A stretch of DNA of 44,926 bases, taken from positions 1 through 44,926 of the forward strand of contig CALQFT020000010.1 in the NCBI GenBank assembly GCA_943329925.2. Reading direction: 5' to 3'. The stretch is from Opitutus sp. GAS368. GTDB taxonomy: Bacteria; Verrucomicrobiota; Verrucomicrobiia; Chthoniobacterales; Chthoniobacteraceae. Made by a program: the position numbers and the translations under genes. Below, in pieces: positions 16,170 through 25,871 of this stretch (its first letter is position 1; the number at the start of each line of letters is the position of its first letter). The notes beneath the pieces were generated by a model. The model saw nothing but the letters and a program-made list of their open reading frames with translations, had not been told where the DNA came from and made no database searches.

Positions 16170-17315
16170 ATGATGCGCAGGTGGCTTTCAATTGTAGCAG
16201 TTTTGCTGCTGGCTGTGATAGCCTGGAAGCAATGGCATCCTGCGGCGACTCTGCCGGAATCACCGCTGGTTCCGGGGAGCGCAGCGGTGAAGCCGCTGTC
16301 CTCGACTCGTTTTTCTGGCGGGCAATTTCCAGCGCTTGCCGCATTGGAGGAGGATTATACCCGCCTTGTGGAGTCTGTTGTACCCTCAGTGGTTAGCATT
16401 ACTACGCAGACAAGGATTCGCCAGCGGGTTCCTGTGGTTCTAGACGCGTTTGACTTGCTCTTCGGGGCTCGCCACCAGCGCGTGGTGGAACAGACTCAGA
16501 CGGGACTCGGCTCGGGCGTGATCGTCTCCACTGAGGGCCATGTACTGACCAATCACCACGTCATTGCGGGCATGGAGGAAATCCGGGTTCAGATGACGGA
16601 TGGTCGGGTGGAGCCAGCGGAATTGATCGGGAGCGATCAGGCCACGGATATTGCGGTGCTGAAAATCAAAGGGCCTGTACAGGCGTTGAGTTTCGCTGAT
16701 TCGGACAAGATTCGAGTGGGGCAACCGGTGCTTGCAGTAGGGAATCCGTTTGGATTGCAAGAAACTGTGACGCAGGGGATTATTTCGGCGAAGGGCCGCG
16801 CAATGCGGGATAGTGGCGTGGAGTTTTTGCAGACGGACGCCGCGGTGAATCAGGGTAATTCTGGCGGGCCACTGCTAAATTATCGCGGGGAAATTATCGG
16901 CATTAACAGTGCAATTTATTCGGCCAATACGGGGACTTGGTTGGGCATTTCTTTTGCGATTCCCTCCAACGTCGCGCAGCGTTCAATGCAAAGTATTCTG
17001 CTCACCGGGCGGGTGCAGCGGCAGACCTTGGGGGTATCGACGATGGCACTTACTCCGGCGATTGCAAACCAAGTGGGGTTGCGCGCGGTGGTGGGCGCGT
17101 ACGTTACTCAGGTCAAGCCGGGCTCGCCTGCGGAGAAGGCTGGGGTGCAGGTTGGCGACGTGATCGTGCGAATCAACGGCGAGGTACTCGAAAATCCAGC
17201 GGCGTTGCAGCGAGCGTTGTCCGGGAAAAAAGCGGGGACTCGGCTGCAGGTCAGCGTGGTGCGCGAAGGACGGGAGTATGCCGTGGCGATGGATGTCGCC
17301 GAATTTTCGGAGTGA
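16170..17315 (+). CDS. HtrA/DegS-like trypsin-fold serine protease with one PDZ domain
   Basis: 381 residues. An N-terminal hydrophobic anchor (about 5-22) targets it to the periplasm. The catalytic triad is H130 in TNHHVIAG, D160 in ATDIAVLKI and S231 in GNSGGPL. A single PDZ domain occupies about 285-378 (VKPGSPAEKAGVQVGDVIVRING). One PDZ and an uncleaved-looking anchor fit DegS/HtrA quality-control proteases, which degrade or sense misfolded envelope proteins. It starts 21 bp after pyrC but is functionally unrelated. The segment between anchor and protease is Ser/Pro-rich. Confidence 0.92.
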   Translation: MMRRWLSIVAVLLLAVIAWKQWHPAATLPESPLVPGSAAVKPLSSTRFSGGQFPALAALEEDYTRLVESVVPSVVSITTQTRIRQRVPVVLDAFDLLFGARHQRVVEQTQTGLGSGVIVSTEGHVLTNHHVIAGMEEIRVQMTDGRVEPAELIGSDQATDIAVLKIKGPVQALSFADSDKIRVGQPVLAVGNPFGLQETVTQGIISAKGRAMRDSGVEFLQTDAAVNQGNSGGPLLNYRGEIIGINSAIYSANTGTWLGISFAIPSNVAQRSMQSILLTGRVQRQTLGVSTMALTPAIANQVGLRAVVGAYVTQVKPGSPAEKAGVQVGDVIVRINGEVLENPAALQRALSGKKAGTRLQVSVVREGREYAVAMDVAEFSE

Positions 17316-17428
17316 TCACGGGGTGTTGTGCTGGCGGTTCCAATGCTGGGAGACGCCGTCTTGATTGATTGCGCTCAGCCAAGCCCTTCCCGATTTCGGT
17401 TTCTTAGCTGCAGCCGCTCATTCCCTCA

Positions 17429-17444
17429 GTATTGAGCTCAATAC
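17429..17444. promoter_or_regulatory. Perfect 16-bp palindrome upstream of the secreted-protein operon
   Basis: GTATTGAG-CTCAATAC reads identically on both strands with no spacer. It lies 116 bp before the start of the first gene of the 17560-28915 cluster, in a 244-bp gap that otherwise shows no gene and no convincing -35/-10 pair. The size and symmetry fit a dimeric transcription-factor site; the regulator is unknown. Confidence 0.45.
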
Positions 17445-17559
17445 AATGTTGTTGAGACAAGTTTAAAAAACGAACCTCTAACAGCGGGCCGTTTAATGGA
17501 TTGCCTATTGGAGTTGAACTGCTTCAGTTTCTCGGCAGCCATCTCGAGAATCCACCCCC

Positions 17560-19878
17560 ATGATTGTCGTTCGCCTTACTTTGGATCAGCTCTGCTGTGC
17601 CGTTTTCCGGCAGCTGTGTTTCCTTGCCGTTATTCTGCCGGCTATTACTCCCTCAAGCGCGCGCGCGGGCGACTTTAAGTTTGGCAGTCTCACTCTCACT
17701 GTTCCGGAGGATTACACCGTGGAGCAGGTCGCTGCGCCACCGCTGGTAGACCGGCCCGTGAACATGGCATTTGACGAATCCGGCGCATTGTATGTCACGG
17801 ATTCCTCGGGCGCCAACGAGCGTCCTGTGCAGCAGCTCAAGAATCCCACGCACAGGATTCTTCGTCTGGTCGACAAGAACGGGGACGGCCGCTTTGATCA
17901 ACACACCGTCTTCGCTGATCATCTGTCTTTTCCAGAGGGCGCGATGTGGTTGGACGGCTCTCTTTACGTGGCCGCGCCCCCGGTGATTTGGAAGTTCACA
18001 GACACAGATGGTGACGGCGTCGCGGACAAGCGCGAGATCTGGTTTGATGGAGGAACGGTGACCGGCTGCGCCAATGATTTGCATGGTCCATACGCGGGCC
18101 CCGATGGGTACATTTATTGGTGCAAAGGCGCGTTTGCCGAGCAGCGGCATGTGCTCGCCAACGGACGTGAATTGGTGACACGCGCGTCGCATATTTTTCG
18201 CGCCCGCCCAGATGGCAGCGGCCGGGAAATGCTGGTGACTGGCGGAATGGACAATCCGGTCGACGTGGTGTTTTCCCGTGCAGGTGAACGGTTTCTGAGC
18301 GGGACGTTCTTCGTGAAACCCGGTGCAGGTTTGCGCGACGGCATCCTTCATGCGGTGTATGGCGGGGTCTGGGGCAAAGAGCATGGCGTGTTGGAAGGCC
18401 ATCCTCGGACGGGCGAGCTGATGCCAATAATGACGCATCTGGGCCCTGCTGCTGCGTGCGGGTTGGAATTGTTGCGCGGCGCTGCCCTCGGCCAGCAGGG
18501 AGCCCTTTTATGCGCGCAGTTTAACCTGCGCAAAGTCTCCAGTCACAAACTTGTGCAGGAGGGCGCAACGTTTCGCACGATCGACAGCGACCTGCTGGTT
18601 TCTGACAACCCAGATTTTCACCCCACCGAGGTGCTTGAAGATGCCGACGGAAGCGTCCTGGTCGCGGACACTGGAGGTTGGTACAAGATCTGTTGTCCGA
18701 CCTCCAAGGAGCTCAAACCTGAAGTTCTAGGAGCGATTTATAGAATTTCCCGCAAGGGTGTTACCCGCATTGCGGATCCCCGTGGTGTAAAGTTGGAATG
18801 GGATAAGGCGAGTGTAGAGGACCTCGCCCTGCGGTTGTCCGATATGCGCCATGAGGTTGCCGCGCGAGCCGTAGGTTTGCTGGCGAAGCGCGGGGACATC
18901 GGGGTGGCGTCTGCGGTTCTCGCAGGAAAGGGTTCTGTTGGGGCGCGTCTGAACGCCTTGTGGGTGTTGGTGCGGGTGAGGAGCGACGCCGCTAGATCAG
19001 CGGTGCGAGCGGCGCTTGCCGACAAGGACGCCGAGGTGCAAACGCTCGCTGCTTACGGCGCGGGGCTTTGGCGGGATCGGGCTGCCGCCCCCGCCTTGCG
19101 CGCCCTGCTGGCTTCTGGGAAGCCTCACGTCGCCCGGAGTGCAGCGGAGTCTCTCGGGCGGATGGCGGACAAGGAGTCTGTGTCAGCTTTAATTCAAAAC
19201 GCTCCCGGCGAGCGCTTTGGATTTCATTCTACAGCTTACGCTCTTTATGAAATCGGCGATAGTGCCGCGATTTCAACCGGAGCTGTCGGAAAACAAGGCG
19301 CCTCCTCCGAGGTGGCGCAAACCGCTTTGGCCATGCTCGCTCTACCCCAGCTTCTTTCCGTGCCAGCGCTGCCGTTGGTAACTCCGGCAGTCGCCACGGA
19401 TCCGGCGCTGCGCCAGCAACAGCTCGCCCGCTTGCACGAACTACTCGCTTTGATGAAAGGCGGTAGCGCTGTGCGCGGAGCTGAGTTGTTCAAAAGCCAG
19501 CGCTCTTTTTGTACGACTTGTCATGCTGTCTCGCAAGTGGGCGGAGTGTTGGGGCCGGATCTTACAAAGGTTGGGGCGATCCGCACGGCCACGGACTTGC
19601 TGGAGGCCATCGTATATCCGAGCAGCAGTTACGTGCGCAGTTACGAGCCAGTCCTGCTCCGGTTGCGCTCGGGGGAGGAGCATTACGGTATTCTGCGGGA
19701 TGAGACGCCTGATTCGGTGCGCTTGGCGACAGGGCCAGCCACGGAGATTAAGCTGCCTAGAAAGGATATTACCACCATGACAGAGGGTGTGATGTCCTTG
19801 ATGCCACCGGGGTTCGATGGACTTCTCTCGCCGCAGGAACTCGCCGACCTTGTCACGTATCTTCTCACCTTACGATAA
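17560..19878 (+). CDS. PVC-type membrane-bound dehydrogenase-like protein with HEAT repeats and heme c domain
   Basis: 772 residues. A signal peptide (about 1-35) is followed by a beta-propeller region (about 40-410) with repeated DxDGDGxxD-like loops (DKNGDGRFD, DTDGDGVAD). This is the TIGR02604-type dehydrogenase-like domain common in Planctomycetes and Verrucomicrobia. Next come alpha-helical HEAT-like repeats (about 425-600) and a C-terminal heme-binding domain with C651-T-T-C654-H655 and a likely axial Met at M748 (SLMPP). Exported and probably electron-transferring; the substrate is unknown. It is the first gene of a six-gene run. The next gene begins one base after its stop codon. Confidence 0.87.
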   Translation: MIVVRLTLDQLCCAVFRQLCFLAVILPAITPSSARAGDFKFGSLTLTVPEDYTVEQVAAPPLVDRPVNMAFDESGALYVTDSSGANERPVQQLKNPTHRILRLVDKNGDGRFDQHTVFADHLSFPEGAMWLDGSLYVAAPPVIWKFTDTDGDGVADKREIWFDGGTVTGCANDLHGPYAGPDGYIYWCKGAFAEQRHVLANGRELVTRASHIFRARPDGSGREMLVTGGMDNPVDVVFSRAGERFLSGTFFVKPGAGLRDGILHAVYGGVWGKEHGVLEGHPRTGELMPIMTHLGPAAACGLELLRGAALGQQGALLCAQFNLRKVSSHKLVQEGATFRTIDSDLLVSDNPDFHPTEVLEDADGSVLVADTGGWYKICCPTSKELKPEVLGAIYRISRKGVTRIADPRGVKLEWDKASVEDLALRLSDMRHEVAARAVGLLAKRGDIGVASAVLAGKGSVGARLNALWVLVRVRSDAARSAVRAALADKDAEVQTLAAYGAGLWRDRAAAPALRALLASGKPHVARSAAESLGRMADKESVSALIQNAPGERFGFHSTAYALYEIGDSAAISTGAVGKQGASSEVAQTALAMLALPQLLSVPALPLVTPAVATDPALRQQQLARLHELLALMKGGSAVRGAELFKSQRSFCTTCHAVSQVGGVLGPDLTKVGAIRTATDLLEAIVYPSSSYVRSYEPVLLRLRSGEEHYGILRDETPDSVRLATGPATEIKLPRKDITTMTEGVMSLMPPGFDGLLSPQELADLVTYLLTLR

Positions 19879-19879
19879 A

Positions 19880-21346
19880 ATGATCACACGCCGCCGTACA
19901 TTACAGACGCTCGCGGGCCTCGGCCTCGGTTCATTGGTGGGCAGTGCTCAGGGCGCTGAAAACCCTGTTACACAAGAGAACAAACGCCCTGGCACTCGCA
20001 CTTGGCAGCTTGAGCGGGCCCGGCTCGACGTTGGCGCAAAGTACAGAGGCTCTGGAATCGAGGGGTACGCTTCCTCACCCAGCGTGAAGGCTGGGGAGAC
20101 TGTGCGGTTTCATGTGAGCACGCGGCCGGCCGCGAGTTGGACTTTGGAGGTGTACCGGATGGGGTGGTACGGGGGAGATGGGGGGCGACTGCTGGCGAAG
20201 CTGGGGCCTTTTGATGGTGTGGCGCAACCGGAGGCGCCGCTGGGAGAAAAGCGCGTTCGCGTCTGCGGATGGCCGGCCGCGGCGGAGTGGACGGTGCCTA
20301 AAGACGCGGTAAGCGGCGTATATCTTGGCAAGCTGAGCGCCGGGTTGGACGGGCCGCAAAGCTATGTCGTCTTCGTCGTGCGCGATGACCGTAAGGCAGA
20401 TTACATTCTCCAATGCAGTGACTTCACCTGGCAGGCTTACAACCGCTGGCCTTCGCAGTTTTCGCTCTACGATGACGGAGCCAACCAGTGGTATTGGGGC
20501 GGTGGCGTACAGGTCAGCTTCCAGCGGCCGTATGGTAAATATTGCCAGATCTTGGATGCACCGCTTTCGAGTGGGTCTGGGGAATGGTTTTTATGGGAAT
20601 TTCCCTTCGCGTTCTGGCTCGAAGAGCACGGGTACGACATTACCTATATTTCAAATCTCGATACGCATCTCAACCCCGCCGGCCTCAAGAGGGCTCGCGG
20701 TTTCTTGTCCGTCGGCCACGACGAATATTGGACTATTGAGATGTATCGCAATGTTCAGGCAGCTCTTGCTGCCGGCGTGAGCTTGGGCTTCTTCTCGGGC
20801 AATGCAGTTTGCGGGCGGATTGTTTACGACGAAAAACTCGCCGCCTTTGAGCGTGTCGGCGTGTTCGGTCCTCCAGGAGGGACCCGGGAATTTCAACACA
20901 TGCACTCACTCGCGCATGAGAGACCTTATGCCAACGAACTTATCGGCGCGCACAGCACGGGGCCGGTGACCGGAGGCGCGGATTGGGTGTGTTCACTGCC
21001 GGAGCATTGGATTTATCAGGGGACTGGGATGCAGCGAGGAGAGGGGATTCCGGGGTTGGTTGGGTGGGAATGGCACGGGGATCCTGCTCCGATTCCGGGG
21101 CTTGAAATAGTGGCGTCAGCTCCCACGCAATCGGCTCCTGGCAAGCTTAATGGCGGGGTTCATACGGGCACAGTGTATCCGGGAACCAAAGGGAATTTTG
21201 TCTTTAACGCAGGTACCTGCTGGTGGGCGGATGGGCTTAGTGCACCTCCAGGCTATGTGAGGCCGAAGGTTTACACCGAACCCAAAGGCCCTGATGCGCG
21301 GGTGCAGCGCATCACTGAAAATGTTCTTAGGAAAATGCTCGTATGA
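19880..21346 (+). CDS. Tat-exported N,N-dimethylformamidase beta-subunit-like protein
   Basis: 488 residues from the ATG at 19880, one base after the previous stop. A twin-arginine signal (TRRRTLQTLAGLGLGSLVG) points to folded export, often used for metalloproteins. The body has an N-terminal beta-rich domain with the block EVYRMGWYGGDGGR and a C-terminal domain with the block SVGHDEYWTIEMY. Both are typical of the large (beta) subunit of N,N-dimethylformamidase, an iron amidohydrolase. No small-subunit gene is adjacent. The actual substrate in this organism is unknown. It overlaps the following heme protein gene by 4 bp (ATGA). A longer frame from 19817 would overlap the upstream gene and was rejected. 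Confidence 0.8.
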   Translation: MITRRRTLQTLAGLGLGSLVGSAQGAENPVTQENKRPGTRTWQLERARLDVGAKYRGSGIEGYASSPSVKAGETVRFHVSTRPAASWTLEVYRMGWYGGDGGRLLAKLGPFDGVAQPEAPLGEKRVRVCGWPAAAEWTVPKDAVSGVYLGKLSAGLDGPQSYVVFVVRDDRKADYILQCSDFTWQAYNRWPSQFSLYDDGANQWYWGGGVQVSFQRPYGKYCQILDAPLSSGSGEWFLWEFPFAFWLEEHGYDITYISNLDTHLNPAGLKRARGFLSVGHDEYWTIEMYRNVQAALAAGVSLGFFSGNAVCGRIVYDEKLAAFERVGVFGPPGGTREFQHMHSLAHERPYANELIGAHSTGPVTGGADWVCSLPEHWIYQGTGMQRGEGIPGLVGWEWHGDPAPIPGLEIVASAPTQSAPGKLNGGVHTGTVYPGTKGNFVFNAGTCWWADGLSAPPGYVRPKVYTEPKGPDARVQRITENVLRKMLV

Positions 21347-24300
21347 TTCGGAATACTTATTTTGCAGCAGGAGTTTTATTGCTTAGCGCATTTGTGGCGC
21401 GGGGGGCTGATGGGATTCAAAGCAAGACTTCTTATTCCAAGGCGTACGGTCAGACTAAAAACGCGGTGCAGGTGGATCCCACTAAGGACTTGCCAAGGTA
21501 TCCGGCGGTGGAGCCCGCGAAGGCTGTGGCGACGTGGAAGGTGAAGGCAGGGTTTGAAATGCAAGTCGCGGCGCAGGAGCCGCAGGTGCGCGATCCCGTG
21601 GCGATTTGCTTCGACGAAATGGGCCGCATGTTTGTGTGCGAGATGATCGACTACTCTGAAATGCGGGATGTGGAACCGCACTTGGGACGGATCTCGGTGT
21701 TGGAAGATCGCGATGGTGACGGGGTCTATGAGACCAGCACGGTATTTGCAGATAACCTGCCGTGGCCCACCGGCATGATATGGAGTCGTGGCGGCCTCTA
21801 CGTCGCAGCGACCCCCGACATCTGGCGGCTGGAAGACCGCGATGGTGATGGGCGTGCGGAGTTTCGGGAGAAGGTGTTCACCGGCTTCGGTACCGGGCTG
21901 AAAGTGTTAAACGTCCAAGGTTTACTCAACAGCTTTCAGTGGGGGCAGGACAACCGGATTCACGCGCTTTGCGGCGGTGGCAACCGAGGGGAAATCAGCT
22001 GTCTCAAACGGCCGGAAATCCCCGCCCAAGAGTTGGCAGGCCGGGATTTTTGGTTCGATCCAGCGACGTACGACTTTGGTTTTGAAAACGGGGGTGCGCA
22101 GTATGGGATGAGTTTTGATAATTACGGGCGCAAGTTTGGGTGCGCAAATTCAGATCACCTGCAGTACTGGATTCATAACGGAGTACCGGCTTCGCGTAAT
22201 CCGCTGTTTACGCTGCCTGCTGCGCGTCAAAGCATCGCCGCTGACGGCGGGGCGGCGGAGGTGTTCCGAATCAGTCCCGACGAGCCGTGGAGGATTATGC
22301 GAACGCGCTGGCGCATTGAGGGCACTGTGCCGGGGGCTGTGGAGGGTGGAGGGCGCGTGAGCGGCTATTTTACGGGCGCAACGGGGACGACGATTTATCG
22401 GGGCGACGCTTACGGGCAGGATTTTGTGAACAACAGTTTTACCGGCGACGCTGGCGGGCAACTCGTGCATCGCAAGATCATCCGGCCGACGGTGGATGGC
22501 GTGAATTTGGTGGGCGAGCGACCCGCGGATGAACGCACATTGGAGTTCGCTGCGAGCACAGACACATGGGTGCGCGTGGTGAACTTTGCCAACGCGCCCG
22601 ACGGCTGTTTGTACGTATGCGATATGTACCGGGAGGTGATAGAGCATCCGTGGTCGATTCCGGAAGAAATCAAAAAACACATAGATCTCAATAATGGAAA
22701 TGATCGCGGGCGGATCTACCGGATTGCACCGCTCAAGAAGCCGGCGCGCATTGGTGCGGCAGTGAATCTCGGAGCAATGGACACACGGACTCTCGTGGCC
22801 ACTTTAGCGCATCCCAATGGCTGGCATCGTGACACAGCCCACCGTCTTTTGGTGGAGCGAAAGGATGCGGCGGCGGGTGCGCATTTACGGGAGGCCGTGA
22901 CAAGTGGACCGGAGCTCCAAAAATTGCACAGCCTTGGCGTCTTGTCTGGTATCGGAGCGTTGACGTCCGAAGTTTTATGCACCGGCCTGCGCGACAATTC
23001 TGCCTTTGTGCGCGAACGCAGTTTACGCCTTGTGGGTGCTTTGTCCAAAACAGAGGCGCGCGAGCCAAGCCTGTTACAAACGCTCGCCGGAGTTGCGTCC
23101 GATGTTTCACCAAGAGTACGTTTTCAACTGGCACTGACGCTGGGTTCGCTGTTGGAAACCGTTTCCTCGAAGCCGCTTGCCGACGCTCTTCTCGTCCTCG
23201 CTCGTAGGGATCACGCGCATCCTTGGATTGGGCCCGCACTTTTGAGCGGGAGTCCTGCCTCGCTGGTTTCTGTGCTGTTCGCACCGCTCGCAAAGGACGC
23301 AGCGTTTATAGTATCGGGGCGAGCGTTTTTCGCGAACCTCATGGAAATTAACGCTGCTTCCGCTTCGACGGGTGACCGAGTCGCACTGGTGGATTATCTG
23401 ACCGATGGGGTGCCTTCTCCGGTCCTTGTGCGCGCCTTTGCAGAGGGGGTGCGTAAGGCTGGCGCCTCGCTCGAGAGCGCTGATCCACGGGGGCGCCTCA
23501 AAAGTGTTTTTGAAAAAGCCGCTGAGGCTGCGACGCTTCACAGCAACGCGCTGGAAAAGCGATTGGCTGCGCTTGAATTGTTGGCGGTAGCACCAAACAC
23601 AATCGCCGCCCCCGCCCTCGCCGCTTGCATTGCTGGAGGTGAGGCAGACGCCCTCCAAACAGCGGCCATCGAGGTCCTCTCACGCAACGCGGATAAGAAA
23701 ACTCCAGCGACGTTGCTTGCGCATTGGTCTTCCTATGGGACGAGAGCGCGCGAGGCTGTGTTGGGTGCCATGTTGGGGCGTGAGGACCGCATCGAAACGT
23801 TGTTGTCTGGGATCAAGTCCGGAGCCGTTCCTGCGACTGCGCTGAGCGCGGCGCAAGTGCAGGGCTTGGTTCGTCACAAAAATAAGGCCCTGGTCGCACT
23901 TGCTCAAACGGCGTTGGCCGCCGTCTTGCCACCGCCGCGGAGCGTGGTGGTTGAGCAATTCAAAGCGGCGGCGACCACGGCGGGAGATGCGGCGCGGGGC
24001 CGCGTCCAATTTTCACAACGCTGCCAGACATGCCACCGTGCCGGAGCTGAGGGAATTCAAGTGGGGCCGGATCTTGTGACGGTGAAAAATAAGGGGCGCG
24101 AGGCTTTGTTAACGGCCATTTTAGAGCCCAACAAAGAGGTTGCCTCCCAGTATATTCTACACACTGTAAACCTGAGGGATGGAACCGGCTTCTCTGGAAT
24201 AATTGCTGAGGACGGGGCCGAGAATATGACTCTTAAAATGCCCGGTGGTTTAACCCAAATTATCGCCCGCGCACAAATCAAGAGCAGTTCCTCAGAGGGA

Positions 24301-24387
24301 CAGAGTCTGATGCCCGAGGGGATCGAGGCCGGCTTGAGCATTCAGGAAATGGCCGACTTGTTACAGTTCATTGAAACCCTCCCGTAA
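21343..24387 (+). CDS. Second PVC-type dehydrogenase-like protein with HEAT repeats and heme c domain
   Basis: 1014 residues. Signal peptide 1-22. The propeller domain (about 65-470) has loops such as DRDGDGVYE and DRDGDGRAE, followed by a long HEAT-like helical region (about 480-860). The C-terminal cytochrome-like domain has C894-Q-T-C897-H898, GPDL, and a probable axial Met M990 (SLMPEG). It is related in architecture to the gene starting at 17560 but about 240 residues longer, mostly in the helical region. It overlaps the dimethylformamidase-like gene by 4 bp, so the two are translationally coupled. This supports a joint periplasmic function in which the heme protein may serve as electron acceptor or partner; that is inference. 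Confidence 0.87.
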   Translation: MIRNTYFAAGVLLLSAFVARGADGIQSKTSYSKAYGQTKNAVQVDPTKDLPRYPAVEPAKAVATWKVKAGFEMQVAAQEPQVRDPVAICFDEMGRMFVCEMIDYSEMRDVEPHLGRISVLEDRDGDGVYETSTVFADNLPWPTGMIWSRGGLYVAATPDIWRLEDRDGDGRAEFREKVFTGFGTGLKVLNVQGLLNSFQWGQDNRIHALCGGGNRGEISCLKRPEIPAQELAGRDFWFDPATYDFGFENGGAQYGMSFDNYGRKFGCANSDHLQYWIHNGVPASRNPLFTLPAARQSIAADGGAAEVFRISPDEPWRIMRTRWRIEGTVPGAVEGGGRVSGYFTGATGTTIYRGDAYGQDFVNNSFTGDAGGQLVHRKIIRPTVDGVNLVGERPADERTLEFAASTDTWVRVVNFANAPDGCLYVCDMYREVIEHPWSIPEEIKKHIDLNNGNDRGRIYRIAPLKKPARIGAAVNLGAMDTRTLVATLAHPNGWHRDTAHRLLVERKDAAAGAHLREAVTSGPELQKLHSLGVLSGIGALTSEVLCTGLRDNSAFVRERSLRLVGALSKTEAREPSLLQTLAGVASDVSPRVRFQLALTLGSLLETVSSKPLADALLVLARRDHAHPWIGPALLSGSPASLVSVLFAPLAKDAAFIVSGRAFFANLMEINAASASTGDRVALVDYLTDGVPSPVLVRAFAEGVRKAGASLESADPRGRLKSVFEKAAEAATLHSNALEKRLAALELLAVAPNTIAAPALAACIAGGEADALQTAAIEVLSRNADKKTPATLLAHWSSYGTRAREAVLGAMLGREDRIETLLSGIKSGAVPATALSAAQVQGLVRHKNKALVALAQTALAAVLPPPRSVVVEQFKAAATTAGDAARGRVQFSQRCQTCHRAGAEGIQVGPDLVTVKNKGREALLTAILEPNKEVASQYILHTVNLRDGTGFSGIIAEDGAENMTLKMPGGLTQIIARAQIKSSSSEGQSLMPEGIEAGLSIQEMADLLQFIETLP

Positions 24388-24399
24388 TATTACAAATCC

Positions 24400-25773
24400 A
24401 TGAAACACTTCCCCTCACTTCGACTGGTTCTTTTTGTTTTTCTACTCGCGTCATTCCACTCGCAGGCTCTCGCTGAGGTACGCGTGGCCACCTTTGACGT
24501 AGACGCTACTCCGGCAGTTGGCTCTTACCTAGCATACGACCGGGTGAAGCGCGTTGATGATCTCACGTTGCGTTGCCGGGGTGTTGTTATATTGGGGAGC
24601 GGTGAACCAATAGTCCTGTGCGCGGTGGATTGGATTGGCATCGCGAATGAAGGGCATGACGCTTTTCGCAACGCTCTTGCGCAGGCTGCTGGAACTATTC
24701 CCGGACGAGTCGCAGTGCAAGCCCTTCATCAGCACGATGCGCCGGGATGCGATTTTACGGCTGAAAAACTCATCAAGGAATTGGGGGTGGAGGGGTACAG
24801 TCGGTTTGATGGGGATTTCCATCGGGAAGTGATTCGTCGCGCAGCCGTGGCGATCAGGGCGGCGCTTCCGCTTGCGAGGAAGGCAACGCATTACGGTTGG
24901 GGCGAAGCTGTTGTACGTGATGTTGCAAGCCAGCGGCGGATCAAGGGGCCGGATGGACGCATCCGCGCCAGTCGTACAAGTTCCACCAAGGACCCTGCCA
25001 TCCGGGCAGAGCCCGAGGGCGTCATTGATCCTGTGGTGTCTGTGTTGAGCTTTTGGGATGAAGGCCAACCGCTCGCGTTGTTGAGCGCGTACGCGTGTCA
25101 TCCGCAAAGTTATTATCGCACAGGAATTCCAAGTCCGGATTTTCCAGGGATAGCCCGGTTCATTCGGGGGCAGGATTTAAACACGGCGCTACACGTGCAT
25201 TTCAATGGGGCTGGAGGGAATGTTACCGCGGGCAAGTACAACGATGGAGCACAGCCCAACCGGATGTTCCTCGCTAACCGTCTAGCGGATGGAATGCGGG
25301 AAGCTTACGAAAAAACGGAGCGCCTGCCGCTCACCGAGGGAGATATAATTTGGAAGAGTACGCCGGTGCGGCTGCCGGTGGCGGCGCATTTGGAGGAAGC
25401 GGATCTTGTAGCGAAGTTGCGGGCTACGCCGCCGAAGGGCTACATCGCGTTCGCGGACCAGTTGGCGTGGTTGCGTCGTAACAAGGAGGGGCACTCGCTT
25501 GACGTCACCTGCTTGAGCATAGGTGCTGCACGGATGTTGCATTTGCCGGGAGAGCTGTTCGTGGAATACCAGTTGGCGGCCAAGGCGATGCGGCCGGACT
25601 TGCATGTCATGATGGCTGCCTATGGGAATTACGGTCCCGGCTACATCGGGACAGCTGCGTCTTATCTGGAAGGCGGGTATGAAACGGGCCCGACCTCTTC
25701 GGGGGTATCTCCTGAAGCGGAGGGTGTTTTGCTCGGGGCGATGCGTGAATTGCTCGGGGTCAAAAAGGAATGA
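24400..25773 (+). CDS. Secreted neutral ceramidase-like domain protein
   Basis: 457 residues with a signal peptide (about 1-25, ending ALA). The fold resembles the neutral/alkaline ceramidase N-terminal domain family abundant in PVC bacteria. A candidate metal site is in LHQHDAPG (H110, H112), with another His in the [12 protein letters not shown] block and a GNYGPGYIG block near the C-terminus. It lacks the C-terminal ceramidase domain. In this phylum such proteins are often hydrolases of unknown substrate rather than true ceramidases. It starts 12 bp after the second heme protein and belongs to the same operon. Confidence 0.72.
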   Translation: MKHFPSLRLVLFVFLLASFHSQALAEVRVATFDVDATPAVGSYLAYDRVKRVDDLTLRCRGVVILGSGEPIVLCAVDWIGIANEGHDAFRNALAQAAGTIPGRVAVQALHQHDAPGCDFTAEKLIKELGVEGYSRFDGDFHREVIRRAAVAIRAALPLARKATHYGWGEAVVRDVASQRRIKGPDGRIRASRTSSTKDPAIRAEPEGVIDPVVSVLSFWDEGQPLALLSAYACHPQSYYRTGIPSPDFPGIARFIRGQDLNTALHVHFNGAGGNVTAGKYNDGAQPNRMFLANRLADGMREAYEKTERLPLTEGDIIWKSTPVRLPVAAHLEEADLVAKLRATPPKGYIAFADQLAWLRRNKEGHSLDVTCLSIGAARMLHLPGELFVEYQLAAKAMRPDLHVMMAAYGNYGPGYIGTAASYLEGGYETGPTSSGVSPEAEGVLLGAMRELLGVKKE

Positions 25774-25871
25774 TGGGCAATGTGCTTTTAGGACGAGGCG
25801 GTTGAATGTCGCCCTCTCTTTGTGGCTCAGAAAAACACTCGCGGCCTGTTAATTTTTACAGCATTTCGCTT

